DNA of 64,000 bases from Palleronia abyssalis (GTDB lineage Bacteria > Pseudomonadota > Alphaproteobacteria > Rhodobacterales > Rhodobacteraceae): positions 372,001 through 436,000 of the forward strand of contig NZ_ONZF01000001.1 of assembly GCF_900302445.1 (NCBI RefSeq). Reading direction: 5' to 3'. Below are positions 1 through 8,944 of this stretch, one piece after another. Both the position numbers and the translations under genes were made by a program. Position 1 is the first letter of the stretch. Each line of letters opens with the position of its first letter. The notes below the pieces were generated by a model. It ran no database searches, was not told the DNA's origin, and saw nothing but the letters and a program-made list of their open reading frames with translations.

Positions 1-10
1 CGAAGAACTG

Positions 11-871
11 ATGCACGGCACGGGCTGGCGCGTGCCTTGGGCCGTGGCCCGCGAAGCCGGTCTTCGGCTTTGGAGCGACGACGCCTTCGGGCTGGCGGGA
101 AACGTGGCGTTCCGCGCTCTTCTCGCGCTGTTTCCGTTCCTGATCTTCACCAGTTCGCTGACCGCTTTCATCGGCAACCGGTCCATGGCCGACGATCTGA
201 TCCATTTCCTGATCGCCATCGTCCCGTCTGCGCTGGTCGAACCTATCGTGGCCGAGGTCGAACAGGTGATGACCGTGCAGCGCGGCGGCGTGCTAAGCGT
301 CGGTATCCTGCTGACGATATGGTTCGCCGTCGGTGGTGTTGACGGGGTGCGCGTGGGGCTGAACCGCGCATACGGCGTCCGCGAGACACGTTCGGCCGTC
401 GTCCTTTATACCGTGATGACCGTGACGGTGGTGGTTTCGGGGCTGGTGCTGGTTCTCGTGGGGTATCTTCTGGTGCTCGCCCCCCGGGCGGGGTCGTGGC
501 TTCATATGCTGATGCCGGGGTTCGACCCGTCCTCCGTTTCGGTCGGCCTGATCAGGTATCCCGCGGCGGCCGTGATCCTTCTGATCTCACTTTTTGCGGC
601 GCATATATTCTTGCCCGCACGGCGCACGCGCTTTTCCAGCCTCTGGCCAGGCATCGTCTTTACCGTGCTGGCCTGGGCCATCCTGACGGCCGCGTTCTCG
701 TTCTACCTGACCAGCTATGCGGCTTACGCAAGCTACTACGCCGGGCTGGCCGGTATCATCGCGGCGCTTTACTTCATGTATCTGGCCGCCCTGATCCTCA
801 TCTTCGGTGGTGAGTTGAACCGCGCCATCCGGATCCGACGGCTTGCGCGCGCCATGCGGAAGAAGGAATGA
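11..871 (+). CDS. YihY/BrkB family inner-membrane protein
   Basis: A 286-residue polytopic membrane protein of the YihY/virulence factor BrkB (UPF0761) family, whose function is not settled. Hydrophobic segments lie near residues 32-54, 93-112, 128-156, 182-202, 212-236 and 243-268, giving about six helices. The end of the last one, reading AALYFMYLAALILIFGGELN, is the family's typical C-terminal signature, followed by a basic tail (RAIRIRRLARAMRKKE). Length matches the family. The ATG at 11 is preceded by a GAAG stretch, but the frame is open to the left edge, so a slightly earlier start cannot be excluded. It stands alone; the next gene is 400 bases away. Confidence 0.85.
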   Translation: MHGTGWRVPWAVAREAGLRLWSDDAFGLAGNVAFRALLALFPFLIFTSSLTAFIGNRSMADDLIHFLIAIVPSALVEPIVAEVEQVMTVQRGGVLSVGILLTIWFAVGGVDGVRVGLNRAYGVRETRSAVVLYTVMTVTVVVSGLVLVLVGYLLVLAPRAGSWLHMLMPGFDPSSVSVGLIRYPAAAVILLISLFAAHIFLPARRTRFSSLWPGIVFTVLAWAILTAAFSFYLTSYAAYASYYAGLAGIIAALYFMYLAALILIFGGELNRAIRIRRLARAMRKKE

Positions 872-1272
872 GGCGGGCCACGTGCGACAATCGCCGCCTT
901 GCCGTCAAGCGCCACTCTGGGTAAAGCGCACGCGGGAAAATGCAACCGGGTCCACGACCGCACCGCGGGCCCCGCCGGAACTTCGGCGGTCGCGCAGGAT
1001 CGGGCGCGACCTGTGTGACGAGGCGGGGTCGACATGTTCGGATTTGGCGGAACCGCAGAACCGCGCTTTTCCTGGCCCGAGGGCCGGTCCTTCCAAAATG
1101 TCCCACCGGCGGTATTCGGATCGGTCGATCGGTCCCGGATTTTGCCCGTGTTTTCCCGGGGCTGTTCTTGCGGAGATTCCGCAATCGCATCAAACTCCTC
1201 ACTACGGGTGGCAAATTGCCGGGCCGATGGGTCCGCCGCGAACAGCGCCGCTGAACGACACGAACCGGAAGA
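872..1272. other. 401-bp intergenic region without a recognisable gene
   Basis: Several short open frames cross this stretch, but none has a plausible ribosome binding site, hydrophobic or domain pattern. They look like chance frames of GC-rich DNA. I see no strong terminator or tRNA-like cloverleaf. The promoter of the large signalling gene that starts at 1273/1282 should lie here, but I cannot point to convincing -35/-10 hexamers. Confidence 0.5.
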
Positions 1273-4200
1273 ATGAACACAATGACTGATCTGCCGACCG
1301 TCGTGGCCATCGGAGCATCCGCCGGGGGATTGGAGGCACTGCAGGACTTCGTGAAAGCGATCCCGAACGACAGCGGCCTTGCCTATGTCGTGATCCAGCA
1401 CCTGTCACCCGACCAACCCTCGTTGATGGACAAACTGCTGAGCGCGCATACGCCGGTTCCGGTGAGCCGCATCGAGGACGGCGCCCCGATCGCACCCGAC
1501 CATATCTACATCATCCCGCCAGGCCCATTCGCCGAGATCGAGGACGGGCATTTCAAGCTGATAGAACACCCCCGCGAAGAGGGGGTGCGCACCCCCATCG
1601 ACAGGTTCTTCAGTTCACTGGCCGAGACGCTGGAGCGGCGGGCCTTCGCCATCGTCCTGTCGGGCACCGGATCGGATGGCACCACGGGCATCCGTGCGAT
1701 CAAGTCGAACGGCGGCATCGCACTGGTCCAGGAAAGCGGCAGCGCCAAGTTTCCCGGGATGCCGGACAGCGCGGCGTCCACCGGTCTCGTCGATTTCTCG
1801 CTACGGCCCCAGGACATGCCGCGCCGCATCTTGGAGATCGTGCGCCACCGCGAGCAGATCGAGGACGACGGGGGCCGCGAGGATCTGCTGGAAGGGGTGG
1901 AAGGCAGGCTGAACGAGATTCTCGACCTGCTCGACACGGAAAACGGCGCAGCCTTTTCGGGCTACAAGCCGGGTACGCTGATCCGTCGTGTGGCCCGCCG
2001 GATGACGCTTTTGCAGCAAAGGACGATTGACGGCTACCTCAGGACGCTAGCCGAACGGGAGGAGGAGCGCGACCTTCTGACCCAGGACTTCCTGATCGGC
2101 GTCACCCGCTTCTTCCGCGACCCCGAAGCCTTCGACGTCCTTGCGGAGAAGGCGCTGAAGCCCCTTCTGGACAGCGACCAAACCAGCTTCCGCGTCTGGG
2201 TGCCCGGATGCTCGACCGGCGAAGAGGCGTTCTCCATCGCCATCCTCGTCTCCGAAATTGCCGAGGCGCGGGGCGACAAGCGACCGTGGAAGATATTCGG
2301 GACGGATATCGACGTGGACGCCCTGCGCCAGGCTCGGACCGGGCGGTTCTCCTCGGCGGCCATCGAAGGTCTGAGCGAGGCGCGGCGCAACCGGTTCTTC
2401 ACCCGGGACGAGGAATACTGGCAGGTTGACAGTCATCTGCGGGAAATGTGCGTATTTGCACCGCACAACCTGCTGATCGACGCGCCATTCTCGAAGCTCG
2501 ACCTCTTGTCGTGCCGCAACGTGATGATCTACCTGAACGCCGACAGTCAGGCCAAGCTGCTGCCGCGTTTTCACTACGCGCTGAATGCGTCGAAATACCT
2601 TTGGCTGGGTCCGTCTGAATCGCTGGGCCGGAACGAGCGTCTGTTCCGCACCCTGGGACGCGGTGCCAGGCTGTTCCAGCGCGATGACACGGTCACACCG
2701 TCCTATTCGTCCCTGAATTCCGACAGGCGCCGCATCGATCCGGGCGGGGCGAAGGCGGGTCAACGCATCCAGCAAGTCGACGTCAAACCGGCCGGCGACA
2801 ACCTGGCCGGCCTGACCGAGCAGCTGTTCCTGCAGCGCTGCGCCGCGCCATTCGCGACGGTCAATCGCCAGAACGAAGTCGTCTACGTGTCCGAGGCAAT
2901 GACCTCCCTGGTCAAACCCTCGCCCGGTATTCCCAGCACTGCGCTCGACGATTTCCTCACGACCGAGCTACGGCTGCCGGTGCATTCCGCGTTGGACGAG
3001 GCGCGCAAATCCGCGCTGCCGGCCGAGGTTCGCAACGTCGTCGTCCAGATCGGCGAGGCCCCGCACCTGTTCGACGTGTCCGTGGTTCCCTTCACCGGAG
3101 AGAGCGGCATGATGCTGGTCGCGTTGACCGAGGTCCGGTCGCGCGACCTCGCCAGCATCGTCGACGAATCCCCTGGCCGGCAGGAGGAAGGATACGGTCA
3201 GGAGCTTATGCTGACCCGAAAGCGCCTTGCGGCGCTGGAGCTGGAGTTCGAGACCTCCGAACAGGAATTGCGCAGCGCGAACGAAGAACTCCTCAGCATG
3301 AACGAGGAACTTCAAAGCTCGAACGAGGAGCTCGAAACCAGCCGCGAGGAGCTTCAGTCCATCAACGAGGAACTGGAGACCATCAATGCCGAGCTGTCGG
3401 AGAACAACCGACAGCTGACCCGGGCCAACAGCGATCTGAAGAACCTTCTGGAAAGCACGAATATCGCCACGCTTTTCATTGACGAACAAGACTGCGTCCG
3501 CCTGTACACGCCGGAAGTCAGCCGACTGTTCGGTGTCCGCGACCGCGATATCGGCCGGTCGATCCACGATCTGGCAAGCAAGGTTGACTACCCCGAACTC
3601 GGGAAAGACGCCGAGACCGCCCGCAGAACCCTTCAACCGGTCGAGCGCGAGATCCGGATCGACGCCACGGACGAGACGTTCCAGACGCGCGTCAGTCCCT
3701 ATCGCACGGTGGACAATCGTATCGACGGGGTGGTGATCACGTTCGTCGACATCACGGCCCGGATCCGCAACGAACGGCAGCTTGAAGACAACGCGCGTGT
3801 CCTGCGCGAGCAATATTCCGAGCTCGAAACGCTGTACGACACCGCGCCGATCGGTCTCAGCCTGCTGGACCGTGACCTGCGTTATATCCGGATCAACGCA
3901 CAACTGGCGGAGATCAACGGGATTCCCGTCGCTGACCATCTGGGGCGGAACCAGGCCGACCTCGTTCCCGACGCGCACCGGGAAGTCGCCGAGATTCAGC
4001 GCCGCGTCCTCAAGACTGGCGAACCTACTTTCGGCTTGACCGTGCGAACCCAGACCCCGGCGGCACCCGGCGAAGGACGCGAATTCCTGTGCGATTTTTA
4101 CCCCGTCCGTGACGAAGACGAGGTCGTCGCGGTCGGCAGCTGCGTCCGCGAGGTCACGCACGAAAGGGAACTGGAACGGCGGATCGCCGCCAGCGCCGTG

Positions 4201-5529
4201 CGCCAGAAGGTGGCCGTCGAGGCCGCAGGACTGGGGGTTTTCGAATGGGACATGGTGAACGATCAAGCCCTTTGGGAAAACGACAGGATGTACGAGATTT
4301 TCGGGCATCCCCGCGAGGAAGGTCCGCTCAGTTTCGAGGCGTTCCGCCAGGACGTCCTTCACCCTGACGATTTCGCCCCGTTCTCCGCGCGCATCGAAGA
4401 AGCACGGCAGACGAGGGTCCTGAACGCGATCGTCCGGATCAAGCGGATATCCGATGGCGAACAGCTCCATATTCAATATTTCGGCAGCATTCAGAAAGGC
4501 AACAGCGGCGAGGAACGGTTGATCGGGGTCGTAGCCGATGTCACCGAACAGACCCTCGCCGCCGCCCGCGAGGCCGAGCATCGCCAGCGCCTGCAGACCT
4601 TGCAGGACAGCCTCAGCAGCTTTGTCGGGATGCTGACCCCCGACGGAACCCTCGTCGAGATCAACGCGACCGCTCTGGAACGGGGCGGACTGATCCGCGA
4701 CGACGTTATCGGTCACAAGTTCTGGGACTGCTGGTGGTGGTCTTTCAGCACGGCGTCCCGGGATCGTGTTCGCATTGCAGTGGAAAAGGCCGCGGCCGGC
4801 ATGGCGTCCCGATACGACGTTCCGGCCCGGATGGCCGGTGGCGAGATGCGGATGATCGACTTCCAACTCGTTCCCAGAGTGGACGAGACGGGCGCCGTGA
4901 CCGAGATCATCCCGTCGGCTGTCGACGTGACCGAGCGGGTGAACGCCGAACGGCGCAAGGACATTCTACTGGCCGAGCTGGAACACAGGGTGAAGAACAT
5001 TCTGGCCACGGTTCAGGCCGTCGCCCGCTTCACCGCCAGGATGTCGCTGGACAAGGACCACATGGCCGAGAACCTGATCTCTCGGCTGTCGGCCATTTCG
5101 CGCACCCATGAGGCACTGACGTCCAGCGGCTGGCAGGGAAAAAGTTTGCGCACTTTGCTGGAAGCCGAAGTCGCCCCTTACCTCGACACCGGGAACGACC
5201 GATTCATCTATTCCGGCGACGAGATCGCCTTGCCACCCGACATCGCGATGTCTCTGGGTCTTGCGCTGCACGAACTGGCGACGAACGCGGCGAAATACGG
5301 TGCGTATTCCAACGACAGCGGACGCGTGGAGGTCACAGTCCAGGGGCGGGACGGCCAGGTCCAGATGCTGGAATGGCGCGAGCGCAACGGCCCGCAGGTG
5401 GTCCCCCCGAAGCGCGAGGGGTTCGGCACCTTCCTGATCCAGACACTGCTGAAGCGCGAGCTGGATGCGTCGATCGAGGTTTTCTACGAGGAGGCCGGTT
5501 TGCGTTGTATCGTCCGGTCCATCGGCTGA
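1273..5529 (+). CDS. CheB-CheR-PAS-HWE histidine kinase fusion
   Basis: A 1418-residue cytoplasmic signalling fusion. Residues 8-190 are a CheB methylesterase domain with the expected Ser (IGASAGG, Ser16), His (VVIQHLSPD) and Asp (SGTGSDGTTG). About 210-480 is a CheR SAM-dependent methyltransferase domain (VPGCSTGEEAFS, FGTDIDVDAL, LLSCRNVMIYL). A PAS-like segment and a long Glu/Leu-rich coiled coil (about 650-720, repeated NEEL units) follow, then about four PAS domains. The C-terminal 215 residues are an HWE-family kinase: H-box ELEHRVKNILA, N-box LHELATNAAKYG, and the family's WxE motif in LEWRERNGP. No receiver domain and no transmembrane segment. The ATG at 1282 has better spacing from the GGAAG at 1267-1271 than the ATG at 1273. 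No chemotaxis gene or cognate regulator is adjacent, so the target is unknown. Confidence 0.9.
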   Translation: MNTMTDLPTVVAIGASAGGLEALQDFVKAIPNDSGLAYVVIQHLSPDQPSLMDKLLSAHTPVPVSRIEDGAPIAPDHIYIIPPGPFAEIEDGHFKLIEHPREEGVRTPIDRFFSSLAETLERRAFAIVLSGTGSDGTTGIRAIKSNGGIALVQESGSAKFPGMPDSAASTGLVDFSLRPQDMPRRILEIVRHREQIEDDGGREDLLEGVEGRLNEILDLLDTENGAAFSGYKPGTLIRRVARRMTLLQQRTIDGYLRTLAEREEERDLLTQDFLIGVTRFFRDPEAFDVLAEKALKPLLDSDQTSFRVWVPGCSTGEEAFSIAILVSEIAEARGDKRPWKIFGTDIDVDALRQARTGRFSSAAIEGLSEARRNRFFTRDEEYWQVDSHLREMCVFAPHNLLIDAPFSKLDLLSCRNVMIYLNADSQAKLLPRFHYALNASKYLWLGPSESLGRNERLFRTLGRGARLFQRDDTVTPSYSSLNSDRRRIDPGGAKAGQRIQQVDVKPAGDNLAGLTEQLFLQRCAAPFATVNRQNEVVYVSEAMTSLVKPSPGIPSTALDDFLTTELRLPVHSALDEARKSALPAEVRNVVVQIGEAPHLFDVSVVPFTGESGMMLVALTEVRSRDLASIVDESPGRQEEGYGQELMLTRKRLAALELEFETSEQELRSANEELLSMNEELQSSNEELETSREELQSINEELETINAELSENNRQLTRANSDLKNLLESTNIATLFIDEQDCVRLYTPEVSRLFGVRDRDIGRSIHDLASKVDYPELGKDAETARRTLQPVEREIRIDATDETFQTRVSPYRTVDNRIDGVVITFVDITARIRNERQLEDNARVLREQYSELETLYDTAPIGLSLLDRDLRYIRINAQLAEINGIPVADHLGRNQADLVPDAHREVAEIQRRVLKTGEPTFGLTVRTQTPAAPGEGREFLCDFYPVRDEDEVVAVGSCVREVTHERELERRIAASAVRQKVAVEAAGLGVFEWDMVNDQALWENDRMYEIFGHPREEGPLSFEAFRQDVLHPDDFAPFSARIEEARQTRVLNAIVRIKRISDGEQLHIQYFGSIQKGNSGEERLIGVVADVTEQTLAAAREAEHRQRLQTLQDSLSSFVGMLTPDGTLVEINATALERGGLIRDDVIGHKFWDCWWWSFSTASRDRVRIAVEKAAAGMASRYDVPARMAGGEMRMIDFQLVPRVDETGAVTEIIPSAVDVTERVNAERRKDILLAELEHRVKNILATVQAVARFTARMSLDKDHMAENLISRLSAISRTHEALTSSGWQGKSLRTLLEAEVAPYLDTGNDRFIYSGDEIALPPDIAMSLGLALHELATNAAKYGAYSNDSGRVEVTVQGRDGQVQMLEWRERNGPQVVPPKREGFGTFLIQTLLKRELDASIEVFYEEAGLRCIVRSIG

Positions 5530-5586
5530 CTTCGGTCGCGGTCAACCCGGTTTGGGCGGGTCGATGCCCCGGACCGGTCGGTTCAG

Positions 5587-6540
5587 CTATGTCGGTTGAT
5601 TGGTGATCTCGACGATGCGATCGACCTGGCGTCGTATCCAGTCGGCCGTCAGGTCGGGCTGGGTGACGGGAAGCATGTGGCCGCCAGGCACCACGTCGCA
5701 TGTTGCGCCCGGGATTTCCGTGGCCGTACGCTCCCCTTGTTCGGCGGCATCCAGGATCGCGTCCTCGCGCCCGTAGAGGATCGCAACCGGCATCCCCATC
5801 CCAGGATACCCTTCCTGCACCTCCTTCAGTTCCTCGGTGCCGCGCGTCGCTTCTTCGGACATGGATCGGAACATCCTCGGCCGCGCCGCCAATAGTCCGC
5901 CGCAGTCTGTCGCGAACCAGTCGGGCGGGTCCTCTGGCGCGAAGATCCGGCGCAGGACCTGGGGGCCGCGCAGGACCGAGGTCGGCGCGGCCAGCGTATA
6001 GCTCACGACCGTCCGTCTGCGTCGGTCGGGAATGACAAGCGGTCGGAACACACCCGGCAAGGTGTCGAGGTGGCGGGTCAAAGGCGCGATCAGCGCAAGC
6101 CCACGGATCCGGTCGGGGGCGCGCCGCGCCATAGTCAACGACAGCGCACCGCCCAGGCTGTGACCCACCAGGATCGGCGCCTCGACACCGATCAGATCGA
6201 GCGCTTCCAGAAGGATGGCGGCCTGCCGATCGAGGCTCAGGTCGTCCGCCTTCTGCGGCTCGGAATATCCCATGCCGGGCCGATCGAGCGAGATGACGCG
6301 GAACCGATCCTTCAGTCTGCTTTCCAGCGTCGCGGTCAGGCTGCGCATCTGCGCCCCCGCCCCGTGGATCAACACGACGGCCTGCCCCTGGCCCACATCC
6401 CGGTAATGCAGCTTGCCACCGCCGGCCTTCACGAATTTCCCGTGCGGGGGGACGCGCAATCGACCCAACGCGACCAAAAACCCGGTCGCCAGGATTGGAG
6501 ACACCAGGATCAGAACAAGGATGCCCAGAAACCACGTCAT
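5587..6540 (-). CDS. Alpha/beta hydrolase (esterase/lipase type), membrane-anchored
   Basis: A 317-residue alpha/beta-hydrolase-fold protein. It opens with a hydrophobic segment (residues 2-26), probably an anchor or uncleaved signal. The oxyanion region is VVLIHGAGAQ, the nucleophile elbow is GHSLGG, the acid is likely Asp in LYGREDAILD, and the His is in GGHMLPVTQPD. Its start shares the 4-base ATGA overlap (6537-6540) with the upstream SDR gene, so it is the last gene of a flavin monooxygenase-SDR-hydrolase operon. A Baeyer-Villiger oxygenase makes esters, which makes an ester-cleaving role attractive; the substrate is unknown. It converges with the CheB-CheR gene across a 57-bp gap. Confidence 0.85.
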   Translation of the reverse strand: MTWFLGILVLILVSPILATGFLVALGRLRVPPHGKFVKAGGGKLHYRDVGQGQAVVLIHGAGAQMRSLTATLESRLKDRFRVISLDRPGMGYSEPQKADDLSLDRQAAILLEALDLIGVEAPILVGHSLGGALSLTMARRAPDRIRGLALIAPLTRHLDTLPGVFRPLVIPDRRRRTVVSYTLAAPTSVLRGPQVLRRIFAPEDPPDWFATDCGGLLAARPRMFRSMSEEATRGTEELKEVQEGYPGMGMPVAILYGREDAILDAAEQGERTATEIPGATCDVVPGGHMLPVTQPDLTADWIRRQVDRIVEITNQPT

Positions 6541-7346
6541 CGCATCAACCTCTCGACCAGGGAATAATGCGTCACCGGGGCCAGCCGCTCGAGCAGTGAA
6601 AGCATCTTGGAATCGTTGCCCACGAGGACGCGACGCTTGCGCCGTGCGATCCCCTCGGCGATGGTGCGGGCCGCCTCCTCGGGGGGCAAACGCAGGAAAC
6701 GCTCGAACTTTTCGCGGTTCCGCGCAACCCGGTCAGGTGTCGCCCCCTCGGGATAGCTGGCATCCTTGGCAATATTCGTCGCGACACCCCCGGGATGGAT
6801 CACGGTGATCCCCACCGACGATCCCGCAAGCTCGTTCGCCAGCACGTTGGAAAAGCCCCGAAGGGCGAACTTGCTGGCGGAGTAGGCCGATTGCCCCGGC
6901 GGAGAGATCAGGCCGTAAAGGCTGGAAAGATTGACGATCCGTGCCTCCGCGGCCCCCTTCAACATTGGCAGAAAAGCGCGGACCATTCGCACCGGGCCGT
7001 TGAAGTTGATCTCCATCACGCGGTCGAATTCCGCCTCCGAAAGCTCGTCGAAGCGGCCGCCTGCGGCGATGCCTGCGTTGTTCACCAGGATATCCAGCCC
7101 ACCATGCCTGTCCGCGATCTTCTGCGGAAGCGACGCGACCGCGTCGCGATCCGCGACGTCCAGCACGTGGGTCGACGTGTCCGCGCGTCCCACGTCCGCG
7201 GCCGTCTCCTCCAGGCGATCCGGTCGGATATCGGCAAGCGCAAGGGCGCAGCCCCGGCGGGACAGCTCCTTCGCCAGCGCCTGCCCGATGCCGCTGCCTG
7301 CCCCGGTGATCAGGGCGGTGCGACCGTTGAGGTCAAAACGTGTCAT
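6537..7346 (-). CDS. SDR family oxidoreductase
   Basis: A 269-residue classical short-chain dehydrogenase/reductase. The cofactor motif is TGAGSGIG at residues 14-21. VNNAGIAAGG and the catalytic Ser (VNLSSLYG) and Tyr-x-x-x-Lys (AYSASK) follow in order. The Asp in ALADIRPDRL at the end of strand 2 favours NAD(H). The start at 7346 was chosen because it directly precedes MTRFDLNGRTALITG and overlaps the upstream stop by 4 bases (ATGA); the frame stays open further upstream but over non-homologous sequence. As the middle gene of the operon it could oxidise or supply an alcohol/ketone for the flavin oxygenase. The substrate is not deducible. Confidence 0.9.
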   Translation of the reverse strand: MTRFDLNGRTALITGAGSGIGQALAKELSRRGCALALADIRPDRLEETAADVGRADTSTHVLDVADRDAVASLPQKIADRHGGLDILVNNAGIAAGGRFDELSEAEFDRVMEINFNGPVRMVRAFLPMLKGAAEARIVNLSSLYGLISPPGQSAYSASKFALRGFSNVLANELAGSSVGITVIHPGGVATNIAKDASYPEGATPDRVARNREKFERFLRLPPEEAARTIAEGIARRKRRVLVGNDSKMLSLLERLAPVTHYSLVERLMR

Positions 7347-8788
7347 GGCTGTCCCCTGAAATCGATCGCGCCGTCGACGACCGGCTTCAGTCGGAACTCG
7401 ATCACGTCGCGAATATAGTTCTGGTGCACCCGCCACGGCGCGGCCCGTCCTTGCGAGGGCACCACGCCGCTGGCCCGTTTGACGTAGCCCGAGCTGAGAT
7501 CGACGAACGGATCGCGGGGCGCCTTCGGATCGACGCGGGGTGTGGCGACGGTATGCCCCTTGCGCTTCATGTGGTTCAGCAGGCGGCACACATATCGCGC
7601 GATCTGATCGCATTTCAGCGTCCAGCTTGCATTGGTATAGCCGAACGCCATGGCCGCGTTCGGCAAGCCGTCCAGCATCGCACCCTTGTAGGACACATGC
7701 TCGGCCACGGAATAGGGCGCGCCATCCACCGTCAGGGTCGCACCGCCGAGGATCTGCACCGAAAGCCCGGTGGCCGAGACGATGATGTCGGCAGGCAATT
7801 CGCGACCGTCCTGCAGGCGGATGCCGGTCTCGGTAAAGGTGTCGATCCGTTCGGTGACGACATCGGCGGTGCCCTTGCGGATGGCGCGGAACAGGTCGCC
7901 TTGCGGGACCACGCACAATCGCTGATCCCAGGGGTCGTAGTCGGGCACGAAGTGTTTTTCGACGTCGAACCCTTCGGGCAGTTGCTTGCGGGCGTTTTCG
8001 ATGAAGAAAGACCGCATCTTCTGCGGTCTGCGCCGCGACATCTGGTAGATCATCATCGACATGCCGATGTTCTTCCAACGGGTCAGTCGGTGGGCTGCGC
8101 GCAGCGGCAGGATCCGTTGTAACCGGCCCGCCCATTTGTCCTTCGAAGGCAGCGTGACGACGTAGGAGGGCGACCGCTGGAGCATCGTGACCTGCGCGGT
8201 CTCTGCCAGCGTCGGGACCAGCGTCACCGCTGTGGCTCCCGACCCGATCACGACGATCCGCTTACCGGACCAGTCCAGATCCTCGGGCCAGAATTGCGGC
8301 ACGACGATCTCGCCGCCGAACTGGTCGGCGCCCGGATAATCGGGCACGTGGGCGCGGTCATAGTTGTAATAACCCGTACAGGCATAGAGGAATCCGCAGG
8401 TCATCGTCTCGGGCCCGTCGGGACCGTCCAGGGTGACGGTCCAGCGTGCCTCATCCGACGACCATGCGGCCGCGGTCACGGTCCGGCCCGTGCGAACCTT
8501 GTCCATGACGCCGGTCTCGCGTGCAGTCTCCAGGATATACTCCCGGATATCGCCACCGGCGGTGATCGCCTGATTGCCTTTCCACGGCCGGAACGGAAAT
8601 CCCAGAGTGGTCACGTCCGAGTCCGACCGGATCCCGGGATAGCGGAACAGATCCCAGGTTCCGCCGATCCGCGCGCGCCGCTCGACGATCGCGAAGCTTC
8701 GATCCGGGCAGCGCTCCTGCAGGCGGACGGCCGCGTCGATACCCGACAGCCCCGCCCCCACGATCAGCACGTCAAAATGTTCTGGCAT
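7343..8788 (-). CDS. Flavin-containing (Baeyer-Villiger type, EthA/MymA-like) monooxygenase
   Basis: A 481-residue FAD/NADPH monooxygenase of the EthA/MymA group of Baeyer-Villiger monooxygenases. The FAD motif is VGAGLSGIDAA (residues 10-20) and the NADPH motif is VVIGSGATAVTLVPTLA. The segment GGTWDLFRYPGIRSDSD is typical of the group. The BVMO fingerprint FxGxxxHxxxW is present as FGGEIVVPQFW, with Val where His is expected (codon 8300-8302). The start at 8788 follows a strong GGAGGGG site; the open frame continues upstream but without homology. First gene of a three-gene operon with ATGA overlaps, transcribed divergently from the DUF2383 gene. The known family oxidises ketones or thioamides; the real substrate here is open. 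Confidence 0.88.
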   Translation of the reverse strand: MPEHFDVLIVGAGLSGIDAAVRLQERCPDRSFAIVERRARIGGTWDLFRYPGIRSDSDVTTLGFPFRPWKGNQAITAGGDIREYILETARETGVMDKVRTGRTVTAAAWSSDEARWTVTLDGPDGPETMTCGFLYACTGYYNYDRAHVPDYPGADQFGGEIVVPQFWPEDLDWSGKRIVVIGSGATAVTLVPTLAETAQVTMLQRSPSYVVTLPSKDKWAGRLQRILPLRAAHRLTRWKNIGMSMMIYQMSRRRPQKMRSFFIENARKQLPEGFDVEKHFVPDYDPWDQRLCVVPQGDLFRAIRKGTADVVTERIDTFTETGIRLQDGRELPADIIVSATGLSVQILGGATLTVDGAPYSVAEHVSYKGAMLDGLPNAAMAFGYTNASWTLKCDQIARYVCRLLNHMKRKGHTVATPRVDPKAPRDPFVDLSSGYVKRASGVVPSQGRAAPWRVHQNYIRDVIEFRLKPVVDGAIDFRGQP

Positions 8789-8944
8789 GTCCCCTCCGCG
8801 TCTTCCCCCCATAGATGATGGAGGGCGGACGACCATCGCAAGCCGCCGCGCGCAGGACGCGGCGTCACATCGCACGGCCAGCCCAGAAACAATGGGCCTG
8901 CCACCACCGTTGGGACCCCAAAGGTTCAACCAAAAGGACACGCC
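8789..8944. promoter_or_regulatory. Divergent intergenic region, monooxygenase operon / DUF2383 gene
   Basis: This 156-bp gap separates two divergent starts and must hold both promoters. The minus-strand gene has GGAGGGG just before its ATG; the plus-strand gene has AAAGGAC ending a few bases before its ATG. I could not identify convincing promoter hexamers or an operator palindrome. Confidence 0.4.

Noticed and set aside
2968-4866. 632-codon open frame on the minus strand opposite the CheB-CheR-kinase gene
   Set aside because: It is a shadow of the strong codon bias of the plus-strand gene; the translation has no domain signature and the plus-strand protein is unmistakable.
5530-5586. Terminator between the CheB-CheR gene and the convergent hydrolase
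   Set aside because: Only 4- to 6-bp interrupted stems can be drawn and no T-run is present.
7347-8135. N-terminal extension of the SDR gene over the monooxygenase
   Set aside because: It lies antiparallel in frame to nothing homologous; the ATGA overlap at 7343-7346 and the TGAGSGIG position fix the start.
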